DNA from: Streptomyces sp. NK15101
GTDB taxonomy: Bacteria; Actinomycetota; Actinomycetes; Streptomycetales; Streptomycetaceae
NCBI RefSeq assembly: GCF_020400725.1
Contig: NZ_JAINVG010000022.1
Coordinates: 31,313 to 95,312, forward strand
Length of the DNA stretch: 64,000 bases
Direction of reading: 5' to 3'
Part shown: piece by piece, positions 50,433 to 59,502 of the stretch
Numbering within the stretch: the stretch's first letter is position 1
How the letters are laid out: each line of letters starts with the position of its first letter
Translations under genes and position numbers: made by a program
The notes under the pieces: model-generated
Told to the model about the DNA's origin: nothing
Seen by the model: only the letters and a program-made list of their open reading frames with translations
The model's database searches: none

Positions 50433-53400
50433 ATGGTCAGGTCCGCGCTCGACTCGTTCTCCCCCGCGACCCGTGGTTGGTTCACCGGGGCCTTCACCGC
50501 GCCCACGGCGGCGCAGGAGGGCGCCTGGCAGGCCATCGGCGCGGGCTCCGACGTGCTCGTCGTCGCGCCGACCGGCTCGGGCAAGACGCTGGCGGCGTTC
50601 CTCGCCTCCCTGGACCGGCTCGCGTCCTCCCCGCCGCCCGCCGAGGCGGGGAAGCGCTGCCGCGTGCTGTACGTGTCGCCGCTGAAGGCCCTCGCCGTGG
50701 ACGTCGAGCGGAACCTGCGCTCGCCGCTGACCGGCATCCGCCAGGAGTCGGTGCGGCGGGGCCTGCCCGAGCCGGACATCCGGGTCGGGATCCGGTCCGG
50801 TGACACCCCGGCGGCCGAGCGCCGGGCGCTCGCGACACGGCCGCCGGACATCCTGATCACCACCCCGGAGTCCCTGTTCCTGATGCTGACGTCCGCCGCG
50901 CGCGAGGCGCTGTCGGGCGTGGAGACGGTCATCCTGGACGAGGTCCACGCGGTCGCGGGCACGAAGCGGGGCGCGCACCTGGCCCTCTCCCTGGAGCGGC
51001 TCGACGAGCTGCTGCCCCGTCCGGCGCGCCGGATCGGCCTGTCGGCCACGGTCCGCCCGGTCGACGAGGTGGCCCGCTACCTCTCCCCGGCGCGTGCCGT
51101 GGAGATCGTGCAGCCGCCGTCGGGCAAGGAGTTCGACCTCTCCGTCGTCGTCCCCGTCGAGGACATGGGCGAGTTGGGGGGCTCCCCCGCCTCGGAGGGC
51201 AAGGACGGCGGGGACAAGCCGTCGATCTGGCCGCACGTCGAGGAGCGGATCGCCGACCTCGTCCAGTCCCACCGCTCCACGATCGTCTTCGCGAACTCCC
51301 GCCGGCTCGCCGAGCGCCTGTGCAACCGGCTCAACGAGATCGCGTACGAGCGGGCGACCGGCGAGCCGCTTCCCGAGGGGGCGCCCCCGGCCCAGGTGAT
51401 GGCCCAGTCGGGGGCGGCGCAGGGTGCCCCGCCGCTGCTCGCCCGGGCCCACCACGGTTCGGTGTCGAAGGAGCAGCGCGCCCAGGTGGAGGAGGACCTG
51501 AAGGCGGGCCGGCTGCCCGCCGTGGTGGCCACCTCCAGCCTTGAGCTGGGCATCGACATGGGCGCGGTCGACCTGGTGGTGCAGGTCGAGTCGCCGCCCT
51601 CGGTCGCCTCCGGGCTCCAGCGCGTGGGCCGGGCCGGCCACCAGGTCGGTGCCGTGTCGACGGGCGTGGTCTTCCCCAAGTACCGGGGCGACCTGGTGCA
51701 GGCGGCCGTGGTCACCGAGCGGATGCGTGCCGGTGCGATCGAGTCCCTGCGGATCCCCGCCAACCCGCTGGACGTCCTCGCGCAGCAGCTGGTCGCGATG
51801 GTCGCGCTCGACACCTGGCAGGTGGACGACCTGCTCGCGGTGGTGCGCAGGGCTGCGCCCTTCTCCTCGCTGCCCGAGTCGGCGTTCACGGGCGTCCTCG
51901 ACATGCTGGCCGGCCGCTACCCCTCGGACGCGTTCGCGGAGCTGCGCCCGCGGGTGGTCTGGGACCGGGTGGCCGGGACGGTCACGGGGCGGCCCGGTGC
52001 GCAGCGGCTCGCGGTCACCTCGGGCGGCACGATCCCCGACCGCGGCCTGTTCGGCGTCTTCCTGGCGGGCTCGGACCCGAAGAAGGGCGGGGGCCGGGTC
52101 GGCGAGCTCGACGAGGAGATGGTGTACGAGTCGCGGGTCGGCGACGTCTTCACGCTCGGCACCACCTCCTGGCGGATCGAGGACATCACCCGGGACCGGG
52201 TGCTCGTCTCCCCCGCGCCCGGCGTGCCGGGCCGGCTGCCCTTCTGGAAGGGCGACCAGCTGGGCCGTCCGCTCGAACTGGGGCGGGCGGTGGGCGCGTT
52301 CCTCCGCGAGGTCGGCGCCCTCGCGGACGAGGACGCGCGCCTGCGGCTGCTCGCCGCGGGCCTGGACGACTGGGCCGCGGAGAACGTCCTCGCGTACCTC
52401 AGGGAGCAGCGCGAGGCCTGCGGCCACGTGCCGGACGACCGGACGATCCTGGTCGAGCGCTTCCGCGACGAGCTCGGGGACTGGCGGGTCGTCATCCACT
52501 CCCCCTTCGGGGCGCAGGTGCACGCCCCGTGGGCGCTGGCGCTCGGCGCGCGGCTCACCGAGCGGTACGGCATGGACGCGCAGGTGATGCACGCGGACGA
52601 CGGCATCGTGCTGCGCCTGCCGGACGCCGACCTGATGGGCCTGGAGATGGGGCTCGACCTCCTGGACCAGGAGCCGGTGGCCCCGGACCGGCACCTGGAC
52701 ACGACGTACGACGCGGACAAGGCGCCCGTCGGCGCGGCCGACGCCCTCTTCGACCGGGGCGAGATCGGGCAGATCGTCACCGACCAGGTGGGCGGCTCCG
52801 CGCTGTTCGCCTCCCGCTTCCGCGAATGCGCCGCCCGCGCCCTGCTGCTGCCCAAGCGCAATCCCGGCAAGCGCACCCCGCTCTGGCAGCAGCGGCAGCG
52901 GGCGGCCCAGCTCCTGCAGGTGACGAGCGAGTTCGGCTCGTTCCCGATCGTCCTGGAAGCCGTCCGCGAGTGCCTCCAGGACGTCTTCGACCTCCCGGGC
53001 CTCGAAGAGCTGATGGGGGACATCGAGGCCCGCCGGGTGCGGCTCGTGGAGGTCACCACGCCCGAGCCCTCGCCCTTCGCCCGCTCGCTCCTCTTCGGAT
53101 ACGTGGCGCAGTTCCTGTACGAGGGCGACTCCCCGCTCGCCGAGCGGCGGGCGGCCGCGCTCTCGCTGGACTCCCGGCTGCTGGCGGAGCTCCTCGGCCA
53201 GGCGGAGCTGCGGGAGCTGCTCGACCCCGAGGTCCTGGCGGAGCTGGAGCGGGAGCTCCAGTGGCTGACCGAGGACCGCCGGATCAAGGACGTGGAGGGC
53301 GTCGCCGACCTGTTGCGGGTGCTGGGACCGCTGACGGACGAGGAGCTGGCCGGGCGGGGCGCCGAGGCGGGCTGGGCGCCCGAGCTCGAGGCGGCCCGGC

Positions 53401-55082
53401 GTGCGATCCGGGTGCGGATCGGCGGCCGTGACCACTGGGCGGCGATCGAGGACGCGGGCCGGCTCCGGGACGCCCTGGGCACGGCCCTGCCGGTGGGCGT
53501 GCCCGAGGCGTTCACCGAGCCGGTCAAGGACCCGCTGGGCGACCTGCTCGCGCGGTACGCGCGCACGCACGGCCCGTTCACCTCCTCGCAGGCCGCCGCC
53601 CGCTTCGGTCTCGGTACGGCCGTCACCGACGGCGCCCTCCAGCGTCTCGCCGCCTCGGGCAGGGTCGTCCAGGGCGAATTCCACCCCTCCGGGATCGGCC
53701 AGGAGTGGTGCGACGCGACCGTGCTGCGGCGACTGCGGCGCCGCTCCCTGGCGGCCCTGCGCCAGGAGCTGGAGCCGGTGCCCCCGGCGGCCCTCGCCAC
53801 CTTCCTGCCGCAGTGGCAGCACCTGGGAAGCAACAGCCTGCGCGGCATCGACGGCCTCGCGCGCGCGATCGAGCAGCTCCAGGGCGCCCCGGTCCCGGCC
53901 TCGGCCCTGGAGAAGCTGATCCTGCCGTCCCGGGTCCGGGACTACTCCCCGGCGCTGCTCGACGAGCTGACGACCACCGGGGAGGTCGTCTGGGCGGGTG
54001 CGGGCTCGCTGCCCGGAAAGGACGGCTGGGTCTCGCTCTACCTCGCGGACGCGGCGCCCCTGCTCCTCCCGCCGCCGCACCCGCTGGAGACGTCCGCCCT
54101 GCACGAGTCGGTGCTCACCGCCCTCTCCGGCGGGTACGGCCTGTTCTTCCGGCAGATCGCCGACCAGATCCGGGCCACCACCCATCCGGACGCCACGGAG
54201 CCGCAGCTCGCCGACGCCCTCTGGGACCTGGCCTGGTCGGGCCGGCTCACCAACGACACCCTGGCCCCGCTGCGGGCGCTGCTCGGTTCGGGCCGCACGG
54301 CCGGTTCCACCGCCCACCGCGCGCGCCGCACGGTCCCGCGCGGCCGGTACGGCACGCTGACCGCCGCGGCCCGCCCCGCCTCCCGTACGGGTCCGCCGAC
54401 GGTCTCCGGCCGCTGGTCCCTCCTGCCGTCCCCCGAGCCGGAGCCGACGCACCGGGCGCACGCCCTGGCCCGCACCCTCCTGGACCGGCACGGCGTGGTC
54501 ACCCGGGGCGCGGTGGCCGCCGAGGGCGTGGAGGGCGGTTTCTCGGCCACGTACCGGGTCCTGGCCGCCTTCGAGGACAGCGGGCAGGCCCGGCGCGGCT
54601 ATGTCGTGGAGGGGCTCGGTGCGGCCCAGTTCGCGATGGACGGGGCCGTGGACCGGCTGCGGGCGGCGGCGACCGCCCGCGACCGGGGCGCCGAGGCGGC
54701 GGCCGGCCCGCGCGCACTGGTCCTCGCCGCCGCCGACCCGGCGAACGCGTACGGTGCGGCGCTGTCCTGGCCCGAGCCGCCGACGGGCGCCGGGCACAAG
54801 CCCGGCCGCAAGGCGGGCGCGATGGTGGTCCTGGTCGACGGCGAGCTCACGCTCTACATGGAGCGGGGCGGCAAGACGCTCCTCTCATGGCCGACGGACC
54901 CGGACGACCCGGCCCTGGGTGCGGCGGCGGAGGCGCTGGCCGGGTCGGCGAAGGCGGGTGTGCTGGGCACGGTCACGGTGGAGCGGATCAACGGCACGAC
55001 GTCCCTGACGTCGCCCCTGGCCCGCCCCCTGGAGGCAGCCGGCTTCCTGGCCACCCCCAGAGGCCTCCGCCTCCGCCCCTGA
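50433..55082 (+). CDS. lhr: large helicase-related protein Lhr
   Basis: A 1549-residue superfamily 2 DNA helicase (Lhr) that moves 3'-5' along DNA and takes part in repair. Motifs: Q motif region FTAPTAAQEGAWQAI, Walker A APTGSGKTLAA, Walker B/DEVH box VILDEVHAV, motif III LSATVRP, and motif VI QRVGRAGHQ. The C-terminal 700 residues contain winged-helix modules and the DEAD-associated Lhr core. The start is ATG 50433 (or 50424, three codons earlier). The DNA glycosylase gene follows after the composite repeat; lhr-nei adjacency is common in actinobacteria. Confidence 0.96.
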   Translation: MVRSALDSFSPATRGWFTGAFTAPTAAQEGAWQAIGAGSDVLVVAPTGSGKTLAAFLASLDRLASSPPPAEAGKRCRVLYVSPLKALAVDVERNLRSPLTGIRQESVRRGLPEPDIRVGIRSGDTPAAERRALATRPPDILITTPESLFLMLTSAAREALSGVETVILDEVHAVAGTKRGAHLALSLERLDELLPRPARRIGLSATVRPVDEVARYLSPARAVEIVQPPSGKEFDLSVVVPVEDMGELGGSPASEGKDGGDKPSIWPHVEERIADLVQSHRSTIVFANSRRLAERLCNRLNEIAYERATGEPLPEGAPPAQVMAQSGAAQGAPPLLARAHHGSVSKEQRAQVEEDLKAGRLPAVVATSSLELGIDMGAVDLVVQVESPPSVASGLQRVGRAGHQVGAVSTGVVFPKYRGDLVQAAVVTERMRAGAIESLRIPANPLDVLAQQLVAMVALDTWQVDDLLAVVRRAAPFSSLPESAFTGVLDMLAGRYPSDAFAELRPRVVWDRVAGTVTGRPGAQRLAVTSGGTIPDRGLFGVFLAGSDPKKGGGRVGELDEEMVYESRVGDVFTLGTTSWRIEDITRDRVLVSPAPGVPGRLPFWKGDQLGRPLELGRAVGAFLREVGALADEDARLRLLAAGLDDWAAENVLAYLREQREACGHVPDDRTILVERFRDELGDWRVVIHSPFGAQVHAPWALALGARLTERYGMDAQVMHADDGIVLRLPDADLMGLEMGLDLLDQEPVAPDRHLDTTYDADKAPVGAADALFDRGEIGQIVTDQVGGSALFASRFRECAARALLLPKRNPGKRTPLWQQRQRAAQLLQVTSEFGSFPIVLEAVRECLQDVFDLPGLEELMGDIEARRVRLVEVTTPEPSPFARSLLFGYVAQFLYEGDSPLAERRAAALSLDSRLLAELLGQAELRELLDPEVLAELERELQWLTEDRRIKDVEGVADLLRVLGPLTDEELAGRGAEAGWAPELEAARRAIRVRIGGRDHWAAIEDAGRLRDALGTALPVGVPEAFTEPVKDPLGDLLARYARTHGPFTSSQAAARFGLGTAVTDGALQRLAASGRVVQGEFHPSGIGQEWCDATVLRRLRRRSLAALRQELEPVPPAALATFLPQWQHLGSNSLRGIDGLARAIEQLQGAPVPASALEKLILPSRVRDYSPALLDELTTTGEVVWAGAGSLPGKDGWVSLYLADAAPLLLPPPHPLETSALHESVLTALSGGYGLFFRQIADQIRATTHPDATEPQLADALWDLAWSGRLTNDTLAPLRALLGSGRTAGSTAHRARRTVPRGRYGTLTAAARPASRTGPPTVSGRWSLLPSPEPEPTHRAHALARTLLDRHGVVTRGAVAAEGVEGGFSATYRVLAAFEDSGQARRGYVVEGLGAAQFAMDGAVDRLRAAATARDRGAEAAAGPRALVLAAADPANAYGAALSWPEPPTGAGHKPGRKAGAMVVLVDGELTLYMERGGKTLLSWPTDPDDPALGAAAEALAGSAKAGVLGTVTVERINGTTSLTSPLARPLEAAGFLATPRGLRLRP

Positions 55083-55648
55083 CCGCCCCCGTGTGCCCCC
55101 CTCGCCCCTGCGGGGCGGCGCCCCCGCCGTCTGGGCGCGCCCTGCAGGGCGGGTGCCCCCTCGCCCCGCCCGCGGCTCCCGCCCTGCTGGCCGGCCACCC
55201 CGGCCCATCCGCCGTGTGGGCCCGCGCCCGGCGGGGCGGTGCCCTGGCCCGCCTCCGTGTGGGCAGTCGTCCCGCTGGGGCGGGACGGGTGGGCACACGG
55301 GACGGCGCCCTCCAGCGGCGCCTCCGCGTTCCGCGCCTGGACCCGCACCACAAGGGGCGGCGCACAGCCCGGTGCGGGTCCAGGCACATGAGCCTCGGGC
55401 GCCGGCAAGGGCGCCGTTCCGTTGCGCCCACCCTCCCCCAAGCTCTCGGCTTCGCTCGGGCAGGGGGACCCCCTTGCCCCAGCGGAACGACCGCCCACAA
55501 CGGGGCCCGACGGGGTGGGCACCGCCCCGGCGGAACGGCTGTCCGCAGCGGACAGCGAGGCGCGGAACCGCCGCCCGCACCGCGAGGTCCGCCAGAGGCA
55601 CGGCCCACCACCAGGCCCCGCGAGGCGCCGTGCCCCCACAATGGACCC
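55083..55648. other. 566-base gap between lhr and nei, mostly composite repeat
   Basis: No credible gene. The right-hand two thirds (55258-55551) is the second copy of the composite repeat. The left part (55083-55257) is a GC-rich run of short C-rich direct repeats (CTCGCCCC/GCGGG) without coding features. Confidence 0.7.
55258..55551. repeat. composite intergenic repeat, copy 2 (inverted partner of 4126-4443)
   Basis: The reverse complement of about 55260-55503 aligns almost continuously with 4201-4443, including the shared blocks GTTGTGGGCGGTCGTTCCGC, GAGAGCTTGGGGGAGGGTGG, the ACCCGCACC/GGTGCGGGT hairpin and GCGGGACGACTGCCCACACG. The 55504-55551 part aligns with only one unit of the 39-bp tandem present in copy 1. 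Confidence 0.85.
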
Positions 55649-56476
55649 GTGCCCGAAGGAGACACCGTCTGGCAGGCCGCCCACCGCCTGCACGCCGCCC
55701 TCGCCGGGCGGGTCCTGACCCGCGCGGACCTCCGCGTGCCCCGGTTCGCGACCGCCGACCTCACCGGCCGCACGCTCCTCGACGTCACCCCGCGCGGCAA
55801 GCACCTGCTGGCCCGGATCGAGGGCGGGCTCACCCTCCACTCGCATCTGCGGATGGACGGTGCCTGGCGGGTGTACGCCACCGGGGAGCGCCCGCGCGGC
55901 GGCCCCGAGCACCAGATCCGGGCGATCCTCGGGAACGCCGGGTTCACCGCGTACGGCTACCGCCTCCCCGTCCTGGAGCTCATCCGCACCGCCGAGGAGT
56001 CCCGCGTCGTCGGGCATCTGGGCCCGGACCTGCTCGGCCCGGACTGGGATCCGGAGGAGGCCGTCCGGCGGCTCGGCGCCGATCCGGAGCGCTCCCTCGG
56101 CGAGGCCCTGCTGGACCAGCGCAACCTGGCCGGCATCGGCAACGTGTACAAGTCGGAGCTGGCCTTCCTCGCCGCCGTCACCCCCTGGCTCCCGGTCGGC
56201 GAGCTCGCCCCGGAGGTCCCGGCCCGGCTGGTCGCCACGGCCCACCGGCTGCTCGACGCGAACAAGGACCGTCCGGACCGGCGCACCACGACCGCGCGCC
56301 GCCCGGGCACCCCGCTCCACGTCTACGGCCGCGAGGGCCGGCCCTGCCTCCGCTGCGGCACTCCGATCCGCAAGGCGGAGCTGGGCGACCGGGTCACGTA
56401 CTGGTGCCCCGGCTGCCAGCGGGGACCCGACGGAAGCGGGGACGGAAAGCCCGGCGGAAGCGGCCACGGCAATTGA
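55649..56476 (+). CDS. endonuclease VIII-like DNA glycosylase
   Basis: A 275-residue Fpg/Nei-family bifunctional glycosylase/AP lyase that removes oxidised bases. The mature N-terminus is Pro-Glu (PEGDTVWQAAHRLH), giving catalytic Pro1 and Glu2. The helix-two-turn-helix DNA-binding part is DQRNLAGIGNVYKSE and the C-terminal zinc finger is PCLRCGTPIRKA followed by YWCPGCQRG. The Nei rather than Fpg group is suggested by PEGDT. GTG 55649 starts directly at this motif. It follows lhr, as in other actinobacteria. Confidence 0.95.
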   Translation: MPEGDTVWQAAHRLHAALAGRVLTRADLRVPRFATADLTGRTLLDVTPRGKHLLARIEGGLTLHSHLRMDGAWRVYATGERPRGGPEHQIRAILGNAGFTAYGYRLPVLELIRTAEESRVVGHLGPDLLGPDWDPEEAVRRLGADPERSLGEALLDQRNLAGIGNVYKSELAFLAAVTPWLPVGELAPEVPARLVATAHRLLDANKDRPDRRTTTARRPGTPLHVYGREGRPCLRCGTPIRKAELGDRVTYWCPGCQRGPDGSGDGKPGGSGHGN

Positions 56477-56508
56477 CGGACCGTCAGATCCGGTCGTACG
56501 GTCCGGAC

Positions 56509-57279
56509 ATGACGACGACCCTCCCGGCATACGACCTGACCGGCCGCACCGCGTTCGTCACGGGTGCCGCGAGCGGCATCGGCCGCGCCGCCGCCGCCCT
56601 CCTCGCACGGGCCGGCGCCGCCGTCCACTGCGCCGACCGCGACGAGGACGGGCTCGAGGAGACCGCGGCCCTGATCGCCCGACAGGACGGCGTCGCGCAC
56701 ACCCACCCCCTGGACGTCACCGACCGGCCCGCGCTGGCGGCGGCCGTCCGCGCCGCCGGCCCGCTGCACGTCATGGCCGCCATCGCCGGGATCATGCACA
56801 CGAGCACGGTCCTGGACACCCGGGACGAGGACTTCGACCGCGTCCTCGCAGTCAACTTCAAAGGCGTGCTCTACGCCTGCCAGGAGGCGGCCCGCTCGAT
56901 GATCGACTCCGGCGTGCCCGGCTCGATCGTGACGATGGCCTCGGGCGCGATGGACACCGCCAGTCCGGGCCTGCTCTGCTACAGCGTCACCAAGGCGGCC
57001 GTCGTCCAGCTGACGAAGACCCTGGCGACGGAGGCGGGCCCGCACGGCATCCGGGTCAACGCGGTCGCCCCGGGCTGGATCCGCACCCCCATGACGGACC
57101 GCCACGAGCCGGCCGCCCAACTGCAGGCCGAGGCCGCGATGGTCCGTCACTCACCGCTGGGGCGGGTCGGCGAGGCCGAGGACATCGCGCACGCGGTCCT
57201 GCACCTCGCCTCCGACGCCTCCTCGTTCACGACCGGTCAGATCCTCCGCCCCAACGGCGGCGTCGCGATGCCCTGGTGA
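56509..57279 (+). CDS. short-chain dehydrogenase/reductase
   Basis: A 256-residue classical SDR. The cofactor motif is FVTGAASGIGRAAAALLARA, with acidic Asp in CADRDED favouring NAD(H). The catalytic residues are Ser in VTMASGAMDTAS, and Tyr/Lys in CYSVTKAAVV. NAAIAG-type NAG reads MAAIAGIMH. It ends with GQILRPNGGVAMPW, typical for 3-oxoacyl reductase-like members. The substrate is unknown. ATG 56509 is 32 bases after the glycosylase stop. The 3' end overlaps the convergent membrane-protein gene by 53 bases. Confidence 0.92.
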   Translation: MTTTLPAYDLTGRTAFVTGAASGIGRAAAALLARAGAAVHCADRDEDGLEETAALIARQDGVAHTHPLDVTDRPALAAAVRAAGPLHVMAAIAGIMHTSTVLDTRDEDFDRVLAVNFKGVLYACQEAARSMIDSGVPGSIVTMASGAMDTASPGLLCYSVTKAAVVQLTKTLATEAGPHGIRVNAVAPGWIRTPMTDRHEPAAQLQAEAAMVRHSPLGRVGEAEDIAHAVLHLASDASSFTTGQILRPNGGVAMPW

Positions 57280-57568
57280 CCGCGCTCCCGGCGGCCCTCC
57301 GACCGGTGACCCGCCGGGCGACGGCACCGGAGATCCCGGCCCCGGAGAAGACGCCGGAGGCCGCCGCGCCGCGCCGCCCCGACGAAGCCGCCACGTGCAC
57401 CGGCAGCAGGCTCAGCCCCCAGCCGCCCGCGGCCACCGCCCCCTCCACCGGCCCGGTCTCGACCGGCACGAGCAGCAGGCGCAGCACCGCCCACCACCAG
57501 AGCCCTCCGGCCGCAAGGCCGCACGCCAGCAGAGCGAGCGTCACCAGCGGAACCCGTCGCCGTACCAT
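57227..57568 (-). CDS. small membrane protein
   Basis: A 113-residue protein with a perfect AGGAGG five bases before its ATG. Residues 5-35 are two closely spaced hydrophobic helices (VPLVTLALLACGLAAGGLWW; AVLRLLLVPV) and a further weaker one near 45-60. The C-terminal third is Arg/Ser/Gly-rich and overlaps the convergent SDR gene by 53 bases. The strong ribosome binding site suggests a real gene, but the tail may be unselected. Function unknown. Confidence 0.6.
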   Translation of the reverse strand: MVRRRVPLVTLALLACGLAAGGLWWWAVLRLLLVPVETGPVEGAVAAGGWGLSLLPVHVAASSGRRGAAASGVFSGAGISGAVARRVTGRRAAGSAVTRASRRRRWGGGSDRS

Positions 57569-57760
57569 GGCCGCCTCCTGCGGTCGACGCTAGACCGGCA
57601 GGATCACCCTGCGGGAGGGCGCACCGGTGGCAAACCCGGCGCACACGGCCCAGTCGGACGTCCCTCCCACCATGGCACGCCACCCCGGAACCCGGCATCT
57701 CAGGGAGAAGGCCCCGAACTGCCTCAAAACAAGACCGGAAATGGCACCGAAAACGAGAAA

Positions 57761-57804
57761 AGCCCCGGTCAGCGCCCTGCGAACAGGGCGCCGAGCGGGG
57801 CTTC
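57761..57804 (-). terminator. terminator of clgR
   Basis: AAGCCCCG (57761-57768) pairs with CGGGGCTT (57797-57804), and inside it GCGCCCTG-CGAA-CAGGGCGC forms a second stem. On the minus strand a T-rich tract (TTCTCGTTTTC) follows, so it ends the clgR transcript. Confidence 0.85.
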
Positions 57805-57816
57805 ACCCACTTCGGT

Positions 57817-58200
57817 TCAGGCAGCGACGACGTCCACCGCTTCCGCGGGTGCCTTGATGGTCACCCGCTCGGTGGGCACACCGGCCACCGACGTCACCGA
57901 CACCGAATTGAGCATCGGGCGCACCGGTGTCGGCACCGGTTCGCTCGCCGCTGCCGACTCGGCCAGTTCGGCCAGTGACAGCTCGTCGCTCACTTCGCGC
58001 ATGAGCTCGGACATCCGTACGTCCAGCGCGTCGCAGATCGCGGAGAGCAGTTCGGAGGAAGCCTCCTTCTGCCCCCGCTCCACCTCGGAGAGATAGCCGA
58101 GCGAGACTCGGGCGGACGAGGAGACTTCGCGCAGAGTACGGCCCTGGCGCTGGCGCTGCCGACGCAGCACGTCACCCAACAGGCGACGGAGCAGAATCAT
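57817..58200 (-). CDS. clgR: transcription factor ClgR
   Basis: A 127-residue XRE-type regulator of Clp protease genes. The helix-turn-helix covers about residues 9-64 ([40 protein letters not shown]). The C-terminus is VDVVAA; the two terminal alanines match the Clp-degradation signal known for ClgR/PopR proteins. GGAGGGAG lies 6 bases before ATG 58200. It is followed by a terminator and sits next to cinA and pgsA, as in other actinobacteria. Confidence 0.94.
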   Translation of the reverse strand: MILLRRLLGDVLRRQRQRQGRTLREVSSSARVSLGYLSEVERGQKEASSELLSAICDALDVRMSELMREVSDELSLAELAESAAASEPVPTPVRPMLNSVSVTSVAGVPTERVTIKAPAEAVDVVAA

Positions 58201-58309
58201 CGGTGGCTCCCTCCTCGGACCGCGTAGCCGCATCCTTCACGCCCCACCGTACCGCCTCGCGCTGCGGCCGTGCGGGGAGCGATGTCGTGTTCACTCAGGG
58301 CTGCAAACA

Positions 58310-58831
58310 TCAATTCCCCCCGTTCTGTTCCGTATCCTGTGCCCGCGCATTTCCCGAGAGTTCCTCATGGAGCAGTTCCAGCACGCTCCGTACGCTCTCT
58401 CTACGGATTTCCTTGCGATCGCCGTTCAACCTCAACGAGACCACTTTCCCGGCGCGGGCGCTCGTCGTGGCCGGTCCCGCGACCGCCACGTAGACCGTTC
58501 CGACGGGTTGCCCGTCCTGCTCCGCGGGCCCCGCGACCCCGGTCGTCGAGATGCCCCAGTCGGCGCCGAGCCGGTCGCGGACACCGGCCGCCATCTGCAG
58601 CGCGACCTCGGGATCCACCGCTCCGCGCTCCGCGAGCAGGGCCGCGTCGACGCCCAGGAGCTCGTGCTTGAGCACCGTGGCGTAGGCGGTGACCGACCCC
58701 AGGAAGGAGACCGAGGAGCCGGGCGCCCCGGTGAGCTCGGCGGCCACGAGACCGCCCGTGAGCGACTCCGCGGCGGCCACCGTCTGCTCACGCTCCGCGA
58801 GCAGCGCCAGTACCCGGGCGGCCTCGCTCAT
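58310..58831 (-). CDS. CinA C-terminal-domain protein (nicotinamide-nucleotide amidase-like)
   Basis: A 173-residue protein equal to the CinA C-terminal domain only: ESLTGGLVAAELTGAPGSSV, YATVLKHELLGVDAALLAER, ADWGISTTGVAGPAEQDGQP. Stand-alone domains of this kind deamidate nicotinamide mononucleotide. The N-terminal MoaB-like half of full CinA is absent. It overlaps pgsA by 4 bases and is separated from clgR by about 110 bases. Confidence 0.9.
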   Translation of the reverse strand: MSEAARVLALLAEREQTVAAAESLTGGLVAAELTGAPGSSVSFLGSVTAYATVLKHELLGVDAALLAERGAVDPEVALQMAAGVRDRLGADWGISTTGVAGPAEQDGQPVGTVYVAVAGPATTSARAGKVVSLRLNGDRKEIRRESVRSVLELLHEELSGNARAQDTEQNGGN

Positions 58832-59502
58832 CGCGTCGCCGTCTCCGACCGCGCGGCCGCCCGCTCCGCCGCGAGCCCCTTGCGCCGCAGGACGACCGCC
58901 TGTCGCACGTAGTCCAGACCGGTGACGACCGTCAGCACGACGGCCACCGCCATCACCCAGAAGCGGAGGGTGGCCAGCGGCCCGGTGAGCATGAGGACGT
59001 ACATGCCGACGGCGGTGCCCTGGGCGAGCGTCTTCATCTTGCCGCCGCGGCTGGCGGGGATGACCCCGTGCCGGATGACCCAGAACCGCATCAGGGTGAT
59101 GCCGAGCTCGCGGGCCAGGATGACCGAGGTCACCCACCAGGGGAGGTCCCCCAGTGCGGAGAGCGAGACGAGTCCGGCGGCCATGATCGCCTTGTCGGCG
59201 ATGGGGTCGGCGATCTTCCCGAAGTCGGTGACCAGGTTGTACGTACGGGCGAGGTGCCCGTCGAAGACGTCCGTGATCATGGCTACCGCGAACGCCGCCC
59301 ACGCCCAGGCCCGCCAGGCGGGGTCGTGCCCGCCGTCCTGGAGCAGCAGCACCACGAAGCCCGGCACGAGGACGAGCCGGATCATGGTGAGGATGTTCGC
59401 GATGTTCCACAGGCTGGCCTGGTTGACGGCCGCCGCGCCCAGCTTGCCGCGGGGCGCCGGCCTACCGGTCCCGCCCGTCGCGGATGCCGGGACTCCGGTC
59501 AT
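58828..59502 (-). CDS. pgsA: CDP-diacylglycerol-glycerol-3-phosphate 3-phosphatidyltransferase PgsA
   Basis: A 224-residue membrane CDP-alcohol phosphatidyltransferase that makes phosphatidylglycerol phosphate. The motif DG-X2-AR-X8-G-X3-D-X3-D reads [20 protein letters not shown] followed by PIADK. Hydrophobic helices flank it. ATG 59502 has GAGGAGGCGGG upstream and overlaps the rimO stop by 4 bases; eight further in-frame codons upstream are unlikely. It is coupled to cinA. Confidence 0.94.
   Translation of the reverse strand: MTGVPASATGGTGRPAPRGKLGAAAVNQASLWNIANILTMIRLVLVPGFVVLLLQDGGHDPAWRAWAWAAFAVAMITDVFDGHLARTYNLVTDFGKIADPIADKAIMAAGLVSLSALGDLPWWVTSVILARELGITLMRFWVIRHGVIPASRGGKMKTLAQGTAVGMYVLMLTGPLATLRFWVMAVAVVLTVVTGLDYVRQAVVLRRKGLAAERAAARSETATR

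Noticed and set aside
50406..54797. A 1463-residue open frame on the minus strand opposite lhr
   Set aside because: It is a shadow of lhr: Arg/Gly/Ala/His-rich, without family motifs, while the plus strand shows complete helicase motifs.
55083..55257. Possible coding region before the second composite repeat
   Set aside because: Only short C-rich direct repeats; all frames are Pro/Arg/Ala-rich without a start and binding site.
57237..57806. A 189-residue minus-strand frame overlapping the SDR tail
   Set aside because: No ribosome binding site and Arg/Gly-rich composition; the overlapping 113-residue frame has a perfect AGGAGG.
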